From the NCBI RefSeq assembly GCF_017115085.1, contig NZ_JABXKJ010000172.1:42699-106698 (forward strand): DNA of 64,000 nt, given 5' to 3'. The position numbers were made by a program, and so were the translations under genes. Origin of the DNA: Nostoc sp. NMS7 (GTDB lineage Bacteria > Cyanobacteriota > Cyanobacteriia > Cyanobacteriales > Nostocaceae). Shown in pieces: positions 43,606 through 53,029 of this stretch; the first letter of the stretch is position 1, and each line of letters starts with the position of its first letter. The notes beneath the pieces were generated by a model. That model did not search any database. It was not told the DNA's origin and saw only the letters and a list, made by a program, of their open reading frames with translations.

Positions 43606-43912
43606 GAGCGCCCTTTATAAGAGTGAGAACTAAATGGTAAGTATTTAGACTAATAAGATGCCAACTGGCAAGATAAAATTTACTTGGAGGTAATGCTTAA
43701 CAACCCAACTTGCTAGTTATGCATTCGGGCGATCGCAAAACTTTTCGGTCTAGTGAAATTGGCGGTTAGAAACCGCGTCTACACGAAGCTTTACCCACCT
43801 CCGTAGGTTTAAAACCTTAAATTTTTCCTTAGTCCGCGCAGGTGGTCACTGAGCTTGCCGAAGTGCGGACTTTGCCTGTGTAGCCGCGAATTCTATTCAC
43901 CTTGGCTTTGCT
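43606..43912. other. intergenic region with repeat
   Basis: No gene. Dominated by the second copy of the 38560-type repeat; the remainder contains one HIP1-like GCGATCGC. Confidence 0.5.
43761..43891. repeat. dispersed repeat, copy 2
   Basis: 131 bp sharing CGGTTAGAAACCGCG, CTACAC, CCCACCTCCGTAGG, TTTTTCCTTAGTCCGCG and AGGTGG with copy 1 at 38560-38642, but enlarged by CACTGAGCTTGCCGAAG near 43847, a piece of another dispersed repeat (compare 52921, 59650). TGTGTAGCCGCG at the right end pairs with CGCGTCTACAC at the left. Confidence 0.65.
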
Positions 43913-44833
43913 TTACTTCGATACCAACTGATTCACGGGAGCAATCCCAGCCAAATCTAGAATTGGTGCGATCGCATCTTCCCGTTTCACCGCCATCATG
44001 TGGACACCTTGACATAATTGCCGCGCTATTTGCACTTGTTCGGCGGCAATTTTTATCCCTTCCTCAAAAGGATCTTTGGCTTTTGCTAATCTATCAATAA
44101 TATGTTGGGGAATATTTACACCCGGAACACATCTATTAATAAACTGGGCATTTTTTGCCGATTTCAACAGAAAAATTCCTGCCAAAATCGGTTTTTTATA
44201 GCCAGCAGCAATTAAGTCCATAAACTTTTCTAGCCGCTCAAAATCGGTAATTAACTGACTTTGAAAAAACTGCGCTCCGGCTTCGATTTTGCGTTCAAAT
44301 CGACTTTGCAAACCCGACCAACTCTTAGACTGTGGATCTACCGCGGCACCCACAAATAAATCTAAGGCTCCATCAGTCAAAGGTTTCTCGTTGCAATCAA
44401 CGCCTTGATTCATCTTCCGAATCAGTTGCAGCAGTCGCACAGCTTCCAAGTCAAACACTGCTTTGGCATCTGGATGATCGCCTGCTTTTACTGAGTCGCC
44501 AGTCAAAGCTAAAATGTTATGTACGCCCAAGGCATGAGCGCCCATCAAATCAGCTTGTAAACCAATGCGATTGCGATCGCGGCAAGCAACTTGACAAATC
44601 GGCTCTATACCGTTTTGTGACAAAATCACCGACGCCATTAAGGAAGACATCCGTAATACTGCGCGGCTACCATCAGTAACATTGACAGCATGAACCCTTC
44701 CCTTAAGAGTCGCCGCCATTTGAATCATGTGCGCTGGATCTCCCCCTTTCGGCGGTGCTACCTCGGCGGTAACGAGAAATTCACCTGCTTGTACAGCTCT
44801 CTTGAAGGCTGTGGGGCTATGGGTGTGATGCAT
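43913..44833 (-). CDS. metF: methylenetetrahydrofolate reductase family protein
   Basis: A 306-residue TIM-barrel flavoprotein. AEVAPPKGGDPAHM, VNVTDGSRAVLRMSS, HNILALTGD and LPKG-like ILAGIFLLKSA follow the order of MTHFR, which reduces methylene-THF to methyl-THF for methionine synthesis. Members of this shorter cyanobacterial group are sometimes annotated only as MTHFR-like, so the reaction is likely but not certain. Monocistronic. Confidence 0.85.
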   Translation of the reverse strand: MHHTHSPTAFKRAVQAGEFLVTAEVAPPKGGDPAHMIQMAATLKGRVHAVNVTDGSRAVLRMSSLMASVILSQNGIEPICQVACRDRNRIGLQADLMGAHALGVHNILALTGDSVKAGDHPDAKAVFDLEAVRLLQLIRKMNQGVDCNEKPLTDGALDLFVGAAVDPQSKSWSGLQSRFERKIEAGAQFFQSQLITDFERLEKFMDLIAAGYKKPILAGIFLLKSAKNAQFINRCVPGVNIPQHIIDRLAKAKDPFEEGIKIAAEQVQIARQLCQGVHMMAVKREDAIAPILDLAGIAPVNQLVSK

Positions 44834-44891
44834 AAAATTAAGAATTTCAATTTCTTAAATGGTATAGCAAATCACACCTAAAAGTGAAAAC

Positions 44892-45911
44892 TTAGAGAGG
44901 AAGAGAGAAGCCTAAAGCAGCTTTTACTTGTGATAAAGTTTGATTTGCGATCGCCCTAGCTTTTTCCCCTCCATCCCGCAACACAGACTCCAAATAGCTT
45001 TTGTCTGCCGTTATCGCCTGATATTTTTCTTGAATTGGTTTGAGAGACTCAATAATTGTCTCTGTCAATAATGGCTTAAATTGTCCCCAGCCCATATCCT
45101 GACACTCAACTGCGACATCTTGCTTTCTTTTACCAGAAAGCAATGTATACACCGTTAATAAGTTATTACACTCTGGACGCGCTGGATCATCAAAAGTCAG
45201 TCCACGAATCGGATCGGTTTTACAACGCTTAATCTTATATTGAATCTGTTCTGGCGAATCTAGCAAACTGATCCGGCTTAAGTCGGAAGGATCAGATTTC
45301 GACATTTTGCGTGTACCATCTGCCAAACTCATCACCCTTGCCCCTTCCTTACGAATCAAAGGATCTGGTAACTTTAGAACTGGTTGATCTGGTTTACCAA
45401 ATTGGTGATTTAACCGAGCTGCAATATCCCGTGTCAATTCCAAGTGTTGCTTTTGGTCTTCACCCACTGGCACTTTATCCGCTTGGTAAAGCAAAATATC
45501 AGCCGCCATTAGCACAGGGTAATCTAATAAACCTGCACTCACGTTTTCTCCCTGTTTCACAGCCTTTTCCTTAAACTGGATCATGTCTTGCAGCCAGTTT
45601 AGGGGTGTAATGCAGTTGAGCAACCAGGTGAGTTCACTGTGGGCTGAAACGTGGGATTGTACGAAGATAGTAGAGTGATTTAAATCAAGACCACAAGCTA
45701 GATAAAGAGCAGCAAGGGTGTAGGTATCAGCTGCCAACTGTGTTGGGTCGTGTGGCACTGTAATCGCGTGCAAATCAGCCACAAAAAGGTAATTTTCGTA
45801 TTCGCTCTGACCTTCTACCCAGTTGCGAATGGCTCCCAAGTAGTTACCTAGATGGTAATTGCCAGTTGGTTGAACTCCAGAAAGAACACGTTGCTTGCCC
45901 ATAAATTCCAA
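44892..45911 (-). CDS. trpS: tryptophanyl-tRNA synthetase
   Basis: A 339-residue class Ic aminoacyl-tRNA synthetase that charges tRNA-Trp. The HIGH-type motif is PTGNYHLGNYLGA, and KMSKSDPSD is the KMSKS loop; VLMAADILLYQADKVPVGED binds Trp and ATP. Usual length. The Met at residue 4 (MGKQRVLSG) is an alternative start. Confidence 0.97.
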   Translation of the reverse strand: MEFMGKQRVLSGVQPTGNYHLGNYLGAIRNWVEGQSEYENYLFVADLHAITVPHDPTQLAADTYTLAALYLACGLDLNHSTIFVQSHVSAHSELTWLLNCITPLNWLQDMIQFKEKAVKQGENVSAGLLDYPVLMAADILLYQADKVPVGEDQKQHLELTRDIAARLNHQFGKPDQPVLKLPDPLIRKEGARVMSLADGTRKMSKSDPSDLSRISLLDSPEQIQYKIKRCKTDPIRGLTFDDPARPECNNLLTVYTLLSGKRKQDVAVECQDMGWGQFKPLLTETIIESLKPIQEKYQAITADKSYLESVLRDGGEKARAIANQTLSQVKAALGFSLPL

Positions 45912-46246
45912 CTTAATTATCTCAAATCCGCGTTATGTGAAGTGGCGATGTCTAGCGACAAGTCGCTTCTCTACCAGACGCTAGGCGTAGCTTGCTTCTC
46001 CATAGAAGTATGCGCCTACGCAAAACTCATTTAATTTTGACATTTTCCAGGTTAACTCGCCGTTACCGGATCAGATATTTTAACTCAATAGGCGGGAAGG
46101 AAAGCGCTTACCGCCTCGGAAGCGGTGGGATCTAAGCGATTTATCACCTTTTCTTTACAGAAATAGACAAAATTTAAGTTTTTCTCCAAGAAAGTACAGT
46201 AACCTGGGAATTGCGAGTTAATTTTTCCACTCCGGGGAGTCTGGTA
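45912..46246. other. intergenic region with hairpins
   Basis: No gene. Contains repeat-like CTCTACCAGACGCTAGGCGTAG near 45971-45992 (compare 57422-57437) and an imperfect hairpin CGCTTACCGC...GCGGT...AAGCG at 46106-46138. Leads into the decayed radical SAM copy. Confidence 0.45.
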
Positions 46247-46384
46247 ATGAAAGCTTTACTACTCTGGCTCATAATGCCCAATTCTTTCTCGTCTTACCAA
46301 AAGACGTTTGATCTAGCTAGCAGTTTTTCGCTCCACAAATCCTTTATTAGCTTTGATTACAACGATCGTAATACTGCCAAGTAA
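46247..46384 (+). pseudogene. decayed duplicate of the radical SAM gene's 5' end
   Basis: Behind GGGGAGTCTGGTA an ATG opens a 45-codon frame: MKALLLWLIMPNSFSSYQKT, FDLAS..., then DYNDRNTAK and a stop. It parallels the intact gene's start (MKALLLYPRFPKTFWSYDEF ... YDRNVK) about 265 bases further on, but lacks the B12-binding core between. A relic of a paralogous or duplicated B12/radical SAM gene. Confidence 0.55.
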
Positions 46385-46649
46385 CTCCAAAACCAGATTT
46401 GCAAATTGCGCGATGTCTGTCTTTAGACAAATAAATAAAGAATGAAGATGGTGTAATCTTAGGCATCATGTAAAAATAAGTTGTACAAATTTTGTTTCAA
46501 ACGGATTGCAAATCTAGCTTTCAGATAAAAATTGTTCAGGTTATTTTTACACAAATCCTTAGCATCATCTCTGCAATCCTGATCAAAAAAAAAGGATTTC
46601 TCAGAAGTATAAAATATCCGAATCCAAATTTAGTTAGAGGATTACAGGA

Positions 46650-48230
46650 ATGAAAGCACTCTTACTTTACCCCCGCTTTCCCAAAACCTTTTGGTCTTAC
46701 GACGAATTTATGAAAATAGCGGGACTTAAGGCATCTATTCCGCCGCTAGGTATTCTGACTGTTGCCGCGATGCTACCAACAGACTGGGAAGTTCGGTTTT
46801 ATGACCGCAATGTTAAACAAGAAACCGATGCTGATTGGCAATGGTGCGACATAGTGATTGTTTCTGCCATGCTTGCACAGAAAGAAGACTTTCTTGCCCA
46901 AATTCACAAAGCAGCGCAGTTGGGGAAAAAAGTGGCTGTGGGTGGTCCTTATCCAACCTCAGTGCCAGAACCTGCCCTGAAAGCAGGAGCTAACTATTTG
47001 ATTTTAGATGAAGGGGAGATTACAGTTCCCCAATTTTTAGATGCGATCGCCAAAGGTGAAGAACAAGGAACCTTTCGCGCCCTGGAAAAACCAGATATAA
47101 CCCAAAGCCCCATACCTCGCTTTGATTTACTCAAGCGAGATGATTACTTAATGATGGCAATCCAGTTTTCTCGCGGTTGTCCTTTTGAATGCGAATTCTG
47201 TGACATCATCAATCTATACGGCCGCAAACCACGTACCAAAGAACCCAGTCAAACCCTAGCAGAACTCCAAACCCTCTATGACTTAGGTTGGCGCGGATCT
47301 ATATTCATAGTGGATGATAACTTCATTGGCAATAAGCGCAATGTGAAACGCCTCTTACAAGAATTAATTCCGTGGATGCAGGAACGCAATTATCCCTTCA
47401 CCTTCATGACTGAAGCTTCCATCAATCTAGCAGAAGATACTGAGCTATTAGAACTAATGGCTAAAGCTGGGTTCTACGCAGTCTTTTTGGGTATTGAAAC
47501 ACCAGATCAAGACAGCCTGCAAAGCACTCGCAAGTTTCAGAATACCCGCAATCCCCTGTTAGAAGCTTGTCGTATTATCAATCAAGCTGGATTGTTGATC
47601 TATGCAGGATTTATCATTGGTTTTGATGGAGAAAAGGCTGGCGCTGGAGAGCGAATTCAAGCTTTTGTTGAAGAAACTGGCATTCCTCAACCGATGCTAG
47701 GTATACTGCAAGCCCTTCCCAATACTGCCCTTTGGGAAAGACTAAAACGAGAGGAGCGATTATTAGAAGGATTTAGAGGTTTGGAACTGGGGGATCAGAA
47801 TTCTTTAATGAATTTTGTTCCTAGCCGGCCGATGGCTGAAGTTGCTAAAGAATATTTAGAGGCAATTTGGAGAATGTACGAACCTAAAAACTATCTCCGA
47901 CGCTGTTTTGAACAATGCCTGAAGATTACACCTAATCCCCAACTACAGCAGACGATGTATTTTCCTCCTGGCAAAGGGCTGCGACTACTTGCAAACTTGC
48001 TCTGGCGTCAAGGCTGGCAACGGCAGGAAATTCGGGGTCAATTTTGGCAACAGCTTTGGGTTATTCTCCGCACCAAGCCGCAATTCGTGAATATGTATTT
48101 AGGTTTATGTGCTGCTGGTGAGCATTTTTGGGAATACCGTCTTTTGGCCAGAGAGCGCATTACTGAGCAGTTAGGATTTGATCCCCTAACCACGCCTACC
48201 CCTGTGGAAAAACCATTAGTCAGAATTTAA
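46650..48230 (+). CDS. B12-binding-domain radical SAM protein (DUF4070)
   Basis: A 526-residue protein: N-terminal cobalamin-binding-like Rossmann domain (residues 1-140, though without a DxHxxG histidine), radical SAM core with the [4Fe-4S] ligands Cys177, Cys181 and Cys184 in CPFECEFCD, VDDNFIGNKR, then a C-terminal DUF4070-type region ending near KPLVRI. Same architecture as the hopanoid C-2 methylase HpnP, to which IPPLGILTVAAMLP and IPRFDL are also similar, but many paralogues of unknown substrate exist in cyanobacteria. Expected chemistry: radical methylation or rearrangement of an unactivated carbon. AGAGGATTACAGGA precedes the ATG. Transcribed alone. Confidence 0.88.
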   Translation: MKALLLYPRFPKTFWSYDEFMKIAGLKASIPPLGILTVAAMLPTDWEVRFYDRNVKQETDADWQWCDIVIVSAMLAQKEDFLAQIHKAAQLGKKVAVGGPYPTSVPEPALKAGANYLILDEGEITVPQFLDAIAKGEEQGTFRALEKPDITQSPIPRFDLLKRDDYLMMAIQFSRGCPFECEFCDIINLYGRKPRTKEPSQTLAELQTLYDLGWRGSIFIVDDNFIGNKRNVKRLLQELIPWMQERNYPFTFMTEASINLAEDTELLELMAKAGFYAVFLGIETPDQDSLQSTRKFQNTRNPLLEACRIINQAGLLIYAGFIIGFDGEKAGAGERIQAFVEETGIPQPMLGILQALPNTALWERLKREERLLEGFRGLELGDQNSLMNFVPSRPMAEVAKEYLEAIWRMYEPKNYLRRCFEQCLKITPNPQLQQTMYFPPGKGLRLLANLLWRQGWQRQEIRGQFWQQLWVILRTKPQFVNMYLGLCAAGEHFWEYRLLARERITEQLGFDPLTTPTPVEKPLVRI

Positions 48231-48329
48231 GTATTCAGTTTTTGGTGGCAATTGGTTGCGATCGCTTTTGTGGGTTTCTGGAAAAAGACTATATGTCATA
48301 CTGAAGCAGACATCAATATCAAGCAAAAA

Positions 48330-49517
48330 ATGCCAGGAACCCAACTTTCTTTTTTTCCTAAGGAGGAAAATCACTCTACTATAAAGCAAAAAAAACCCAA
48401 ATTAGAACGTTATGAACGTATCAAACGAGAACTAGATCAAAATGACTCCGATCCAAACAAAATATTTATTGATGTTGATTCTGTGCCAAATCTACCATCT
48501 AATTACACCTTCATCGATCTGTTTTGTGGAGCAGGGGGCATAACACAAGGACTAGTTCAAGCTGGATTTAAACCCTTAGCTAGCGTTGAAATCAACCCAA
48601 TCGCTTCTGCTACCCATAAAAATAACTTTCCCCAATGTCATCACTTTTGCGGAGATATCGAACAGTTTGATTCCCGCAATTGTCTACAACAAATCGGCTT
48701 ACCTGAAGTAAATCTTGTTATAGGCGGCCCACCATGTCAGGGTTTCTCGGTGGCGGGAAAACGTGACCATAAAGACCCCCGCAATCGTTTATTTTATGAA
48801 TTTGTGCGTGTTGTATCAGAAATACGTCCTTGGTATGTTGTTATGGAAAACGTTCCAGGCATTCTGACTATACAAAACGGAGATGTAAAAAAAGCAATTA
48901 TTGAAGCTTTTGAATCTATTGGTTATCCTAATATATCTGTTGCAATTCTTGAATCTGCTGCTTACGGAGTACCGCAAATTCGGCCAAGAGCTATCTTTAT
49001 AGCTAACAGATTTGGAATGCCAAATCCCTATCCCAAGGCTAAGTTATTACCTGAAGAATACAAACCTATTGAATCAGCTATTTCCGATTTACCAGCATAT
49101 ACCCCAATACCAGAGATAAACCATCAGTGGACTAAGCATTCACCTGAGTATATGGAGCGAATTTCTAAAGTACCTCCAGGTGGTTCTTTATATACAAAAT
49201 ATGTTGATGCTTTCAAACGACAATATCCTGGTAAACCAAGTATGACTGTTAAAGAGAATCACGGCGGTACTCATATTCATCCATATCTAAACCGGGTAAT
49301 TTCAGCGCGTGAAATGGCAAGATTACAGACATTTCCAGATTCATTTATTTTTCAAGGTTCTATGAAAAAAGCTATGTGGCAAATTGGAAATGCTGTACCA
49401 CCACGTTTAGCAGAGTGCATTGGCCACGCGCTTATTCCTTATCTAACTGATATTGCTCTTAATACTAGAAATAAAGTTAATGCTAGTCAATGGCAGCACG
49501 TTTTGATGCCTAACTGA
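48330..49517 (+). CDS. DNA (cytosine-5) methyltransferase
   Basis: About 395 residues. After a hydrophilic lead (MPGTQLSFFPK) come the m5C motifs in order: I FIDLFCGAGGITQGLVQAG, IV GPPCQGFSVAGKR with the catalytic Cys, VI MENVPGI, VIII QIRPRAIFIA, IX ARLQTFPDSF and X QIGNAVPP. It methylates a palindromic DNA site; the target cannot be read from the sequence. No restriction endonuclease gene is adjacent, so it looks like a solitary, possibly regulatory, enzyme. The frame opens at a TTG (48252), but those 26 extra residues look unconserved and I prefer ATG 48330. It follows the radical SAM gene on the same strand. Confidence 0.92.
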   Translation: MPGTQLSFFPKEENHSTIKQKKPKLERYERIKRELDQNDSDPNKIFIDVDSVPNLPSNYTFIDLFCGAGGITQGLVQAGFKPLASVEINPIASATHKNNFPQCHHFCGDIEQFDSRNCLQQIGLPEVNLVIGGPPCQGFSVAGKRDHKDPRNRLFYEFVRVVSEIRPWYVVMENVPGILTIQNGDVKKAIIEAFESIGYPNISVAILESAAYGVPQIRPRAIFIANRFGMPNPYPKAKLLPEEYKPIESAISDLPAYTPIPEINHQWTKHSPEYMERISKVPPGGSLYTKYVDAFKRQYPGKPSMTVKENHGGTHIHPYLNRVISAREMARLQTFPDSFIFQGSMKKAMWQIGNAVPPRLAECIGHALIPYLTDIALNTRNKVNASQWQHVLMPN

Positions 49518-49662
49518 AATCCCCGTATTTCGACTTCGCTCAACACAAGTCACAAAACTGAATTACGAATTACGTAGCTTGCTTCTCGCCTTTGGCGAGT
49601 ATTACGAATTATTTAAAGGTAGCGATCGCACTAATCTTTCTCACCAAACTCTTAAACTCGAT

Positions 49663-50529
49663 TTAGCTCTCTGCCAAACCCACCTGTCCTCCAATTAGCC
49701 CCAGAAATCCGGTTCCAAAGTGCTGAATCTCCAAAAAACTTGCTTGCTGCGGTGAAGTTTTATAAATTCGGAATGTCTTCATAATTCCCAAAGTAGCAGC
49801 ACTTTCTAGAGAACCAACAAAGCTAATATCTCGGTCGAGAAAATATGTTTGATTAGCCCAATGAGCCATTTGATTTGCATTTAAAAAGTAGCAGCCAGCA
49901 TGAGGGTTAAGGGCACGACGAAAGATAATTGGTGTATTCAGAATTGTACCGTTGAGTTCCTGTTGCTCCTGCACATTTTGAAAGGGAGCAGTTACTCGTA
50001 AAGCCAAATCCCCATCAATGTAAGCTTTGTGAACCAAACCGTAAGGCGAGACTTCATAACGATTTGGCTGGAGCAAGTTTAAGTCACCAGCTTGTTGGGT
50101 AAACCAGTTTAATTTTATAAAAAACCAAGGGTCATGAATAATTAGGTCATCTTCAATAAAGCAGTAATAATCATATTCACCGAGACAACTTTGCAGAACA
50201 GCTTGGCACTCAAACCCCAAAAGTAGAGGTTCTACATCAGTAGAATGATGCCTATATAAATGGGATGGCAAGGGAAGCTGATTCAGAAGATGATTATCTT
50301 TGGTTGTACAAATCACAATATCTAGTTCGTGCAACTGCGGCTGATTAGCAGGGAAAGCTAGTCGTTGAGCAATGTTGATGATACTTTGAGATTTCCCAAA
50401 TAATTGATATAAGGCGGTAAGACTTTTAGTTAACGCCTGTAAACGGGGTTGCGGATCTTTGTGTTGGGAAGCATGACGACCGTCACTGCTAGGTTTGAAA
50501 AAATGGGCAATAGTAAAAATAATTCGCAT
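49663..50529 (-). CDS. putative GT-A glycosyltransferase
   Basis: A 288-residue protein. MRIIFTIAHFFKPSSDGRHA is followed by a strand LDIVICTTKDNHLL and, in the middle, YYCFIEDDLIIHDPWFF with an EDD acidic cluster at the place where GT-A enzymes bind the metal-nucleotide. Later IIFRRALNPHAGCYFLNANQ and RDISFVGSLESAATLGI look like acceptor-loop elements. No membrane helices. It precedes nothing in the same unit but shares strand with the GT4 gene 90 bases upstream; both probably serve polysaccharide synthesis. Confidence 0.65.
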   Translation of the reverse strand: MRIIFTIAHFFKPSSDGRHASQHKDPQPRLQALTKSLTALYQLFGKSQSIINIAQRLAFPANQPQLHELDIVICTTKDNHLLNQLPLPSHLYRHHSTDVEPLLLGFECQAVLQSCLGEYDYYCFIEDDLIIHDPWFFIKLNWFTQQAGDLNLLQPNRYEVSPYGLVHKAYIDGDLALRVTAPFQNVQEQQELNGTILNTPIIFRRALNPHAGCYFLNANQMAHWANQTYFLDRDISFVGSLESAATLGIMKTFRIYKTSPQQASFLEIQHFGTGFLGLIGGQVGLAES

Positions 50530-50618
50530 TTTAAATATCGCTTTTATATTTCTCTGTCATTTGTCCTTTGTCCTTTTTTGGTTGTAACTAATGACCAATG
50601 ACCAATGACTAATTTCAT

Positions 50619-51878
50619 CTAATTTCTCCCAAATCCTTTAGAAGGTGGGCGCTTTTTCAAGCTATTAGAACTTTTACCAGCAAACATCCATTGCAAATGC
50701 TGTGGTAAGAGTTTTGCTAAATCATAACGCTTGATAATTGTCTCTCGCGCATTCGCCCGAATTGCGTTCATCTCTTGAGGATTGTTCAGCGCCTCTTCAA
50801 CCCTATTAGCAATATTCCGAGGAGAAAAGAAATCTACCAGCAGTCCATTCACCCCATCCTGTATGACCTCCAATACTGGCGGAGTCTTAGAAGCTACTAA
50901 TAAACATCCTGCGGCCATTACTTCTAACATTGACCAGGATAAAACAAAAGGACGGGTTAAATAAATATGAGCAGAAGAAGCTTGCAAAACCTGGAGGTAC
51001 TCATTATAAGGAAGCCTATCTGTAAAGTGCAGCCTCGATAAATCCAAAGATAATTTTTCCAACATTAATTGTTTATAAGTCTGACCATCGGGGAGATTTT
51101 TACCATAAGCAACCCGATCTTCTCCCACAACTACTACATGGCACTGAGGTCTTCGCTGCTGAAGTAAGGCCACCGTTTCCATAAACTGTGGAAAACCTCT
51201 ATAAGGTTCCATCCCCCGTCCCACATAAGTTACCAACTCTTCCACATGGGAAAGATCAAGATTTATTCTTGGTAAAACTAACTTTGCACCTGGTTTGGGA
51301 GCAAAATATTTGGTATCAATGCCATCATGAATTACAGTGAGTTTGCTATGATATTCTTTAGGAAACTGCTGGCGCTGCCAATTAGTCGGAGAAAGTCCGC
51401 GATCGCAGCTATATAAATCAGTCAAAATCGGCGTATTTTTCACGCGGATGCGACATTCATCATCAGCATTCAATGGGTCATTGGGATCAAAATCTGCATC
51501 CGAACCATGAGCATGGTAAAACCACTCGAAATAACACAATAATTCCGCTTTGGGGAAAACATCTTTCATAAATAAAGTCGGTCCCCAACCAGAATGACCA
51601 TAAACTATATCTGGAACGAAACCCTCAGCTTTTAATTTTTCTGCCACGCGATAGACAGCCTGCGCGGTGAGAACAGCATTTTCCAGGCTGCGAACATAGT
51701 GGTGGGTTTGGGGAGCAGGTTCACGAGAAGGAGTGTAAATAGCTTTATAAACACCAGGTATTTCCCCTTCACGACGATTTGTCCCAAAGACGACTTTGTA
51801 ATTCTTATCCTTACCTAAAACTGTCGCTAAGTTGCGAAATTGCGAAGGAAAATTGGGATGTAAAAATAAAATCTGCAT
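50619..51878 (-). CDS. glycosyltransferase family 4 protein
   Basis: A 419-residue GT-B fold enzyme. N-terminal domain MQILFLHPNFPSQFRNLATV, then VIHDGIDTKYF at the hinge and the C-terminal nucleotide-sugar domain with YVGRGMEPYRGFPQF, CHVVVVGEDRVAYG and SMLEVMAAGCLLVASKTPPV carrying the EX-type motif. It transfers a sugar from a nucleotide donor to an unknown acceptor. The upstream gene order (GT4 then the GT-A gene) suggests a small exopolysaccharide or lipopolysaccharide unit. Confidence 0.9.
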   Translation of the reverse strand: MQILFLHPNFPSQFRNLATVLGKDKNYKVVFGTNRREGEIPGVYKAIYTPSREPAPQTHHYVRSLENAVLTAQAVYRVAEKLKAEGFVPDIVYGHSGWGPTLFMKDVFPKAELLCYFEWFYHAHGSDADFDPNDPLNADDECRIRVKNTPILTDLYSCDRGLSPTNWQRQQFPKEYHSKLTVIHDGIDTKYFAPKPGAKLVLPRINLDLSHVEELVTYVGRGMEPYRGFPQFMETVALLQQRRPQCHVVVVGEDRVAYGKNLPDGQTYKQLMLEKLSLDLSRLHFTDRLPYNEYLQVLQASSAHIYLTRPFVLSWSMLEVMAAGCLLVASKTPPVLEVIQDGVNGLLVDFFSPRNIANRVEEALNNPQEMNAIRANARETIIKRYDLAKLLPQHLQWMFAGKSSNSLKKRPPSKGFGRN

Positions 51879-52023
51879 CGGAATAATCTTGATTAACTTA
51901 TCGCCAGATAAAATAAATTAAGACAAGCTTCTTAAGATTATAGGATTATTTTCCCTAATTTTTTACAAGTAAATTTAGGTTAATCCTTGCTGCCAAATGG
52001 GAAAATAAGTGCAAATTCGTGTT

Positions 52024-52761
52024 ATGAACATGAAATTTATTGGCATTGATTTAGGCTGGCGATCGCAACCAAGTGGACTATGCTGCCTAGAATGGATAGA
52101 TGGACAACTGCAACTACTTGATTTAGATTGCAAAGAAGCCATTGCAGACATTCTCACCTGGATTGATCAGAGTGTCAAACCAGACGAACCAGCCATCATC
52201 GCTGTAGATGCACCCACGCTCATACCCAACGCTACTGGGAGTCGCCTCGCCGACAAACTCAGCCAGAAGTACTTTGGTAAATATCATGCGGGATGCTACC
52301 CAGCTAATCAAAACCTACCTTTTGCAGAGCGCACCATCAACTTTGGCTTAGAATTAGAATCACGCGGTTTTGCACACGCACCCACCATCGAACCGCAAAA
52401 ACTTGGCAGATATCAAATAGAAGTCTTTCCCCACCCAGCGATTGTTAACCTATTCAACTTAGAACGCATCCTCAAATATAAAAAAGGCCGCCTCAGCGAT
52501 CGCCGCCTAGAACTAATCAAACTCCAAAATTATATTATTGATATCCTCCCCTCCTTCTCTCCTCCTCTGCGCCTCTGCGGTTCGTTCCTTCTTGAAATTC
52601 CCACCACAGGCGTAGCCCTCAAAGCAGTTGAAGATAAACTAGATAGCTTAATTTGCGCTTATGTTGCTGCATACTGGTGGTATTGGGGAGAACAACGTAA
52701 TTTAGTATTAGGCGATAGCACCATTGGCTACATTATCATCCCCCAAAGAATGTTAGCCTAA
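52024..52761 (+). CDS. DUF429 domain protein with in-frame repeat insert
   Basis: About 245 residues. MKFIGIDLGWR...GLCCLEW and AIIAVDAPTL are the RNase H-like start of DUF429; FPHPAIVNLFNLE and IPTTGVALKAVEDKLDSLICAYVA follow in family order. The fold suggests a nuclease or ATPase of unknown role. Between ILP and LLEIPTTG lies a block (about 52550-52590) encoding SPPLRLCGSF. Its DNA, CTCCTCTGCGCCTCTGCGG, is a dispersed non-coding cyanobacterial repeat, here translated in frame. The start is at 52024 or 52030; the frame extends to a GTG at 52009. Confidence 0.82.
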   Translation: MNMKFIGIDLGWRSQPSGLCCLEWIDGQLQLLDLDCKEAIADILTWIDQSVKPDEPAIIAVDAPTLIPNATGSRLADKLSQKYFGKYHAGCYPANQNLPFAERTINFGLELESRGFAHAPTIEPQKLGRYQIEVFPHPAIVNLFNLERILKYKKGRLSDRRLELIKLQNYIIDILPSFSPPLRLCGSFLLEIPTTGVALKAVEDKLDSLICAYVAAYWWYWGEQRNLVLGDSTIGYIIIPQRMLA

Positions 52762-52907
52762 AATTGTAATCTCGTAAGATTTAAGAATTTTGATGTTAAA
52801 CATAATACTTTTCAAGCAACTTCTCTCAGTGCTTGATTTTCCTGCCCCAAACATGAAGTTTACAGAGTGAAATTAGAAGAATTTGGGTTACTGCACGCAC
52901 AAGAAGC

Positions 52908-53022
52908 GATGTCTAAGGTGGTCACTGAGCTTTGCGATGCCCTGAGCCTGCGCCGTACCACTCACTTCGTGGAAGCAAGCTACGCGCAGCGTCTCGTAGA
53001 GAAGGGTCGAAGTGCGGCAAGC
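52908..53022. repeat. dispersed palindromic repeat block
   Basis: CACTGAGCTTTGCGATG, CCCTGAGCCTG, CGTACCACT, CACTTCGTGGAAGCAAGCTA, CGCAGCGTCTC and GGGTCGAAGTGCGG are shared, in the same order, with 59160-59245. No coding likelihood. Located after the DUF429 gene. Confidence 0.65.
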
Positions 53023-53029
53023 TACTCAA

